Shown here: in pieces, positions 45,089-48,658 of the stretch
How positions within the stretch are numbered: the stretch's first letter is position 1
How the letters are laid out: the number at the start of each line of letters is the position of its first letter
From: Enterococcus columbae
Lineage (GTDB): Bacteria > Bacillota > Bacilli > Lactobacillales > Enterococcaceae
Direction of reading: 5' to 3'
Assembly (NCBI GenBank): GCA_020742395.1
Contig: DYWZ01000039.1
Location: 1 to 48,658, forward strand
DNA length: 48,658 bases
Translations under genes and position numbers: made by a program
The notes under the pieces: model-generated
What the model was told of the DNA's origin: nothing
Database searches by the model: none
Seen by the model: the letters and a program-made list of their open reading frames with translations, nothing else

Positions 45089-46939
45089 TTATTTCGTACT
45101 AGAAGATAGTGCTTCTTGTTTCTTTAATAATTTCTCATCATAATACTTGGAACGTTTCGACATTTCTTGATCAAAATACTTATAACCAAGCTTTTCCGGC
45201 AAGGTTTGTTGATTTGAAAATAAATTCACTCCAAAACCTAATTGGTTACCTTCAATGGTTGCACCAAGTGCGGCTAATGTAGTTGGGTACATATCAAAGG
45301 TTGTAAATTGACGATTTTTAGCATTTATTGGTTGGATTGGACTGTTAATGATGGTATTAAAAACCGTCCTTTGATAATTACTTGGAATATTATCAAAGAA
45401 ATTTTGATCCATACTCAAATGATCCCCAGAAATCACAATTGTCGTATTTTCATAAAAGGGTTGTTGCTGAATCCAAGCAATAAATTCAGCTAACATTTGA
45501 TCTGAAAAATGAATAACATTTGCATATTGATCTTTGAATAAACGTGGTGTACTAGCAGACATGTAGCCATCCTCAAAATGCGTATCAGCCGTTAACAAGG
45601 TAAAATTAAAAGGTTGGCCTGTACTAGCTGTTTCAGTCAAAACATTTTTAGCATTTTCTAATAATTTCTCATCCTCATACCCCCACCAAACAAAGTAATC
45701 CTCAGGAATCCATTGCTGTTGCTTAGCGGTATTGTAATCCAATAGACGGTAATTGCCATGCTCAGTAAAATATTTTCCACGACCAGAAAAATTCACATCA
45801 GAACCTAGCATTAGCGTGTTGGTATATCCTTCTTTGGCTAAGATTTCCCCAATTGAATAAGCTCCAGGTAAAAAGGTAGATGCTTCACTGCCATAATCAT
45901 TGGCTTCATTGCCTAATTCCGTTTGACTATCCGCACCTAAAGATACCTTTACTGGCAGGCCAGCTGTCTGCGCCACCATTCCTCCTACTGTAAACGAGGT
46001 GGTTTTAATTGGTAAAGCTCCACCAATTTTATCAGTATTTGAAAAATTGATAGCTTGGTTATTTTCTATCATTTGTGAAAAATTAGGGAGTAGATTTTGT
46101 TTTTCAGCGCCACCCAAATCTTTTGAGACATAGGTGCTTTCCATTGATTCTAGGAAAATATAAATCAAATTACGTTTTTGCTCAGGAAAAGTAACTTTTA
46201 CTTGCTTAGGATCAACATAATTCGTTTCGTAGATTTTCGTCTTTTCAAAAAAGTAAGCTTTTACCTCTGCATAACCAATTTCATTGACACTAATTAAAAA
46301 GCCAGTTATCAATAAAATAGACGAGATAATCGTTAAAAAAAGCTTGCGATAACGGATTCTTCTGAAAATCAAAAAGCGATTAACACTTTTTGAAATACGA
46401 ACCAAAATATATACCAAGGCAGTGGTAATAAATAATGTAACGAGAGCCCCAATAACCGGTCCAAAGATAAATGAATCAATTTGCGAAGAATCCGTTCCAT
46501 CAAGGGGTTGGCTCAAGGTATAAATAATTTGATCAATTGAAATCCCCTTAAAATGATTCATTGCCCAATTGGCACTATATATTAATAGTAAAGCAAGGCC
46601 GTAACAAATCGTCAGAACACTACAAAGGAGCTTTTCTGAAAGTTGCAAACGAAAATTATCAATAATTTCAAACTGATTATGTACTAAATAGACTAATAAG
46701 TAGATTACCCCGGTGACAATAATAAAAATAAAATAAGTCAGCTCAAGGTTTTTACTTGGTATAAATCCAAAGATATCGCCAAATGAAAGCTTTGAATTAT
46801 TCAACTTAACAAAAAAAGTTGAAAGAAGAAAGGCCCCTAACCCCCAATAAACACTTGATGATATTCTGGCAACTCCTCTTAAGCCAAACATATTTTGAAA
46901 ATATAAAATTACCATCAAAAGTAATGGGAAAACCAGCAT
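45089..46939 (-). CDS. LTA synthase family phosphoglycerol transferase-like protein (sulfatase fold)
   Basis: 616 aa. The N-terminal half has about five or six membrane segments (to about residue 220), then an extracellular sulfatase-fold domain. Putative metal and nucleophile motifs: IFLESMEST (Glu), IKTTSFTVGGMVAQTAG (candidate catalytic Thr), LGSDVNFSGRG, and SGDHLSMD (Asp-His). The size and the TxxFTVGGMVA pattern resemble GacH/SccH-type enzymes that put glycerol phosphate on rhamnose polysaccharides rather than canonical LtaS. GAGGTGATGAA precedes the ATG. It lies upstream of the export operon on the same strand but is separated from it by the mobile element. Confidence 0.88.
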   Translation of the reverse strand: MLVFPLLLMVILYFQNMFGLRGVARISSSVYWGLGAFLLSTFFVKLNNSKLSFGDIFGFIPSKNLELTYFIFIIVTGVIYLLVYLVHNQFEIIDNFRLQLSEKLLCSVLTICYGLALLLIYSANWAMNHFKGISIDQIIYTLSQPLDGTDSSQIDSFIFGPVIGALVTLFITTALVYILVRISKSVNRFLIFRRIRYRKLFLTIISSILLITGFLISVNEIGYAEVKAYFFEKTKIYETNYVDPKQVKVTFPEQKRNLIYIFLESMESTYVSKDLGGAEKQNLLPNFSQMIENNQAINFSNTDKIGGALPIKTTSFTVGGMVAQTAGLPVKVSLGADSQTELGNEANDYGSEASTFLPGAYSIGEILAKEGYTNTLMLGSDVNFSGRGKYFTEHGNYRLLDYNTAKQQQWIPEDYFVWWGYEDEKLLENAKNVLTETASTGQPFNFTLLTADTHFEDGYMSASTPRLFKDQYANVIHFSDQMLAEFIAWIQQQPFYENTTIVISGDHLSMDQNFFDNIPSNYQRTVFNTIINSPIQPINAKNRQFTTFDMYPTTLAALGATIEGNQLGFGVNLFSNQQTLPEKLGYKYFDQEMSKRSKYYDEKLLKKQEALSSSTK

Positions 46940-48057
46940 TTCATCACCTCAAAATTTTACTAACAAATATTTTAACACACAATAACTCATCTAGTCTATA
47001 AATTTAATCTATTTGTTTTATCTCTTAATCAAAAGATATTTTTTTATCGAATTATACACCACTATTATTTTATCTATTAACATTCAATAATTCTCTATTA
47101 TTTAGATAAAACTCCACACATTTACGCAGGCTTCAATCTTTATAGAGTATAAGGACTACTTTAATTTTAGCCTTAGATTTCACTTTGTATATAACTTATA
47201 ATTCAAAAATAATATCCAATTTTGATAAAATCTGTAGACTAGCAATGACCCAATATACATCAATTTTTCTTCTAATTCACTGACATCTAAATTTTTTCAA
47301 TCATTTTTAATACATTACATAATATGCAATGTTCTAGAAATAAGGGATCAAAGGAAAGCTACAAGATATATTTCTACTTCTCAATTATTAATGTGTTCGA
47401 ACAGAAAATTGAAAATTTTTATGATAAGACATTCAGATTCAGTGTTAGAGATTCTCAATACTCCAAGCAACAAATATATAATAAGCTATTGCTTCATTAT
47501 AATATAGGATCTATTGAATACGATTTTTCTCATCACTTGATTCGACTCAAAGAAATGAAATCTTAAATATGATTTTTGCTTATGATAATTCTTAGTCCTA
47601 TCTATATTATTTGTAGTAAAATTGATTCCCTGGTTTCACACATTCAGTTACAATTTGATTTGAACTATTTTTCAAAATTCATCTTTCTTTTTTATGATAG
47701 AAAAAGTGATTGATTCGAAGTACTTCACTAGTATAACAAAGGTTTCTAGTTGTTTTATGAATATTTCACTTCTTGAAAGCGAATAATGAACAATGTACTA
47801 TTTTAACTACCAAAAACCCCGTTAAGCAATGATAAGATTCATTGTCCTACCTAAGATATTAGAAAATCTATGTCGTCATATCTATTAAAGTTGTCAGATC
47901 TTTTTCGAGCGTCAAGTATAATAAAGAAAATTTTGAGAAATTAACGTATATATTATCATAATCAACGTCAAAGTACTTGGCTAATCAAGAATTTCTTAGC
48001 GAATATGATAGATATATTCACTGTGATATGTGATCAACATATCATCAACTACAGTAT
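46940..48057. other. Long AT-rich region without a convincing gene
   Basis: About 1.1 kb with stops in all frames and only short ORFs. The longest, 47324-47566 (+, 80 aa, MQCSRNKGSKESYKIYF), has no ribosome binding site and no recognisable family. Scattered transposase-like fragments may be present upstream of 48058, but I could not establish them. Promoter elements of the LTA-synthase-like gene are expected near 46960-47010; only a TAAAAT-like -10 is seen. Confidence 0.6.
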
Positions 48058-48265
48058 TTTCCAACAATTTAAACTGAGTGTGCTAAAGTATTAGTCATAG
48101 AACATAAGAATTGGCTTTTTCTCAAAGTCTTGAAGGAACCAAATCTTGCGGTATCATCCTATCACTTTTAGAGACTGTCAAACGAAAAGCTTAGAATCAG
48201 AGAAATATCTTACCTATTTTTTGGATAAATTGCCAAATGAAGAGTATTTTGCAAAAAAATCGTAA
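48058..48265 (+). pseudogene. Remnant of IS66-family transposase (TnpC C-terminus)
   Basis: Reading across three frames gives, in order: SNNLN, ECAKVLVIEHKNWLF, FSQSLEGTKSCGIILSLLET, then EKYLTYFLDKLPNEE and a stop at 48263-48265. This matches the C-terminal pattern of IS66 TnpC (NN-ER--KP-VIGRKNWLFS, then GA-AS--IYS--ETAK and YL-YLLE-LP). At least two frameshifts, one at a poly-T run near 48116-48120, and in-frame stops break it, so it is inactive. Confidence 0.75.
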
Positions 48266-48347
48266 GCGTTAAATAGCTTAGCGGTCTTTCATCCTCCTTT
48301 GAATTTAGGTAGTATTAAGCTACCAAAAATTTAAAGGAGGTTTTTAC

Positions 48348-48539
48348 ATGTTTCAATCGCAAATTGTACCTGTAAAGCTTACTGACAATGAGAAAAGCCA
48401 AAAAGTTGATGCTCTGTATAAAAAGAACTCTCAAAAACTATGGGCACATATCAAGACTTCATCAGGAACCGAGGTACGTCTATTCCAAGGGGTCTCCCCA
48501 CAACTAACACAAATGATTTTGGAGAAATTGGTTCTATGA
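48348..48539 (+). CDS. Small ORF, possibly an IS66 accessory OrfA fragment
   Basis: 63 aa, MFQSQIVPVKLTDNEKSQKV, ending TEVRLFQGVSPQLTQMILEK. AAAGGAGG stands 7 nt before the ATG, a very good ribosome binding site. The end faintly resembles the C-terminus of IS66 OrfA/TnpA proteins (short beta strand then GVSPQL---L), and it follows an IS66 TnpC remnant. There is no helix-turn-helix N-terminus, so if related it is truncated. It may instead be an unrelated small gene. Beyond it, 48540-48658 holds only overlapping short frames. Confidence 0.35.
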   Translation: MFQSQIVPVKLTDNEKSQKVDALYKKNSQKLWAHIKTSSGTEVRLFQGVSPQLTQMILEKLVL

Positions 48540-48658
48540 TATTTAGTGTTGTTACTCAAATTGAGGATAACGCTGAATATCTTTTTTTGTTTGAAACAAT
48601 AGAAAAAGACATCTGTTTCCTCTATAATTAAGTCGACCAAAACCATTAAGGAGTGAAA

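Noticed and set aside
47324..47566. 80-aa ORF in the gene-poor region
   Set aside because: No Shine-Dalgarno site, no recognisable domain, and surrounded by multi-frame stops; more likely chance or debris.

Overview
The window reads as chromosome from a low-GC Gram-positive coccus of the Lactobacillales, most likely Enterococcaceae. The basis is ClpE with a CtsR-type operator, a DUF1827 protein, PolC with a TTG start, RseP (Eep-like), no dxr between cdsA and rseP, and very AT-rich DNA. Melissococcus or a close relative would fit, but the species is inferred and was not tested.

Layout. At 1-15.1 kb lie a 5'-truncated M19 dipeptidase, the ptsH-ptsI phosphotransferase operon, a small conserved protein, clpE, a DUF1827 protein, prfC, a CBS/CNNM membrane protein, an AI-2E family permease, a DUF402 protein, recX-mutY and an RlmCD-type methyltransferase. 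At 15.2-35.2 kb, on the minus strand, is the conserved Firmicute growth cluster rpsB, tsf, pyrH, frr, uppS, cdsA, rseP, proS, polC. An accessory block of about 7 kb interrupts it between frr and uppS. The block encodes a GtrB-like glycosyltransferase and two secreted cell-wall proteins: a C39-type peptidase and an NlpC/P60 hydrolase, each with long arrays of GBS Bsp-like repeats. At 35.3-46.9 kb, also minus strand, is a surface-polysaccharide export and decoration cluster: an LTA-synthase-like sulfatase-fold phosphotransferase, a Wzm/TagG permease, a Wzt-type ATPase with C-terminal domain, a methyltransferase-GT2 fusion, a double GT2 enzyme and a polytopic membrane protein. It ends directly against the rpsB promoter. 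From 46.95 kb to the right edge the DNA is mostly decayed and holds a frameshifted IS66-type transposase remnant.

Most notable points. (1) The protein at the proS locus keeps the length, insertion domain and anticodon-binding domain of bacterial prolyl-tRNA synthetase but has lost the class II catalytic signatures. (2) CdsA has Tyr where its signature has an invariant Asp. (3) A 168-bp non-autonomous transposable element (44893-45060) with ISL3-like ends and a perfect 8-bp target duplication supplies the terminator of the LTA-synthase-like gene. (4) A Wzt C-terminal domain encoded next to a methyltransferase-glycosyltransferase fusion suggests cap-dependent polysaccharide export. (5) Two tandem-repeat wall proteins sit inside a core growth operon.

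Limits: all assignments come from reading motifs by eye. No database search, structure prediction or folding calculation was run. Start codons were moved from the longest ORF where a Shine-Dalgarno site or promoter clearly favoured an internal start.
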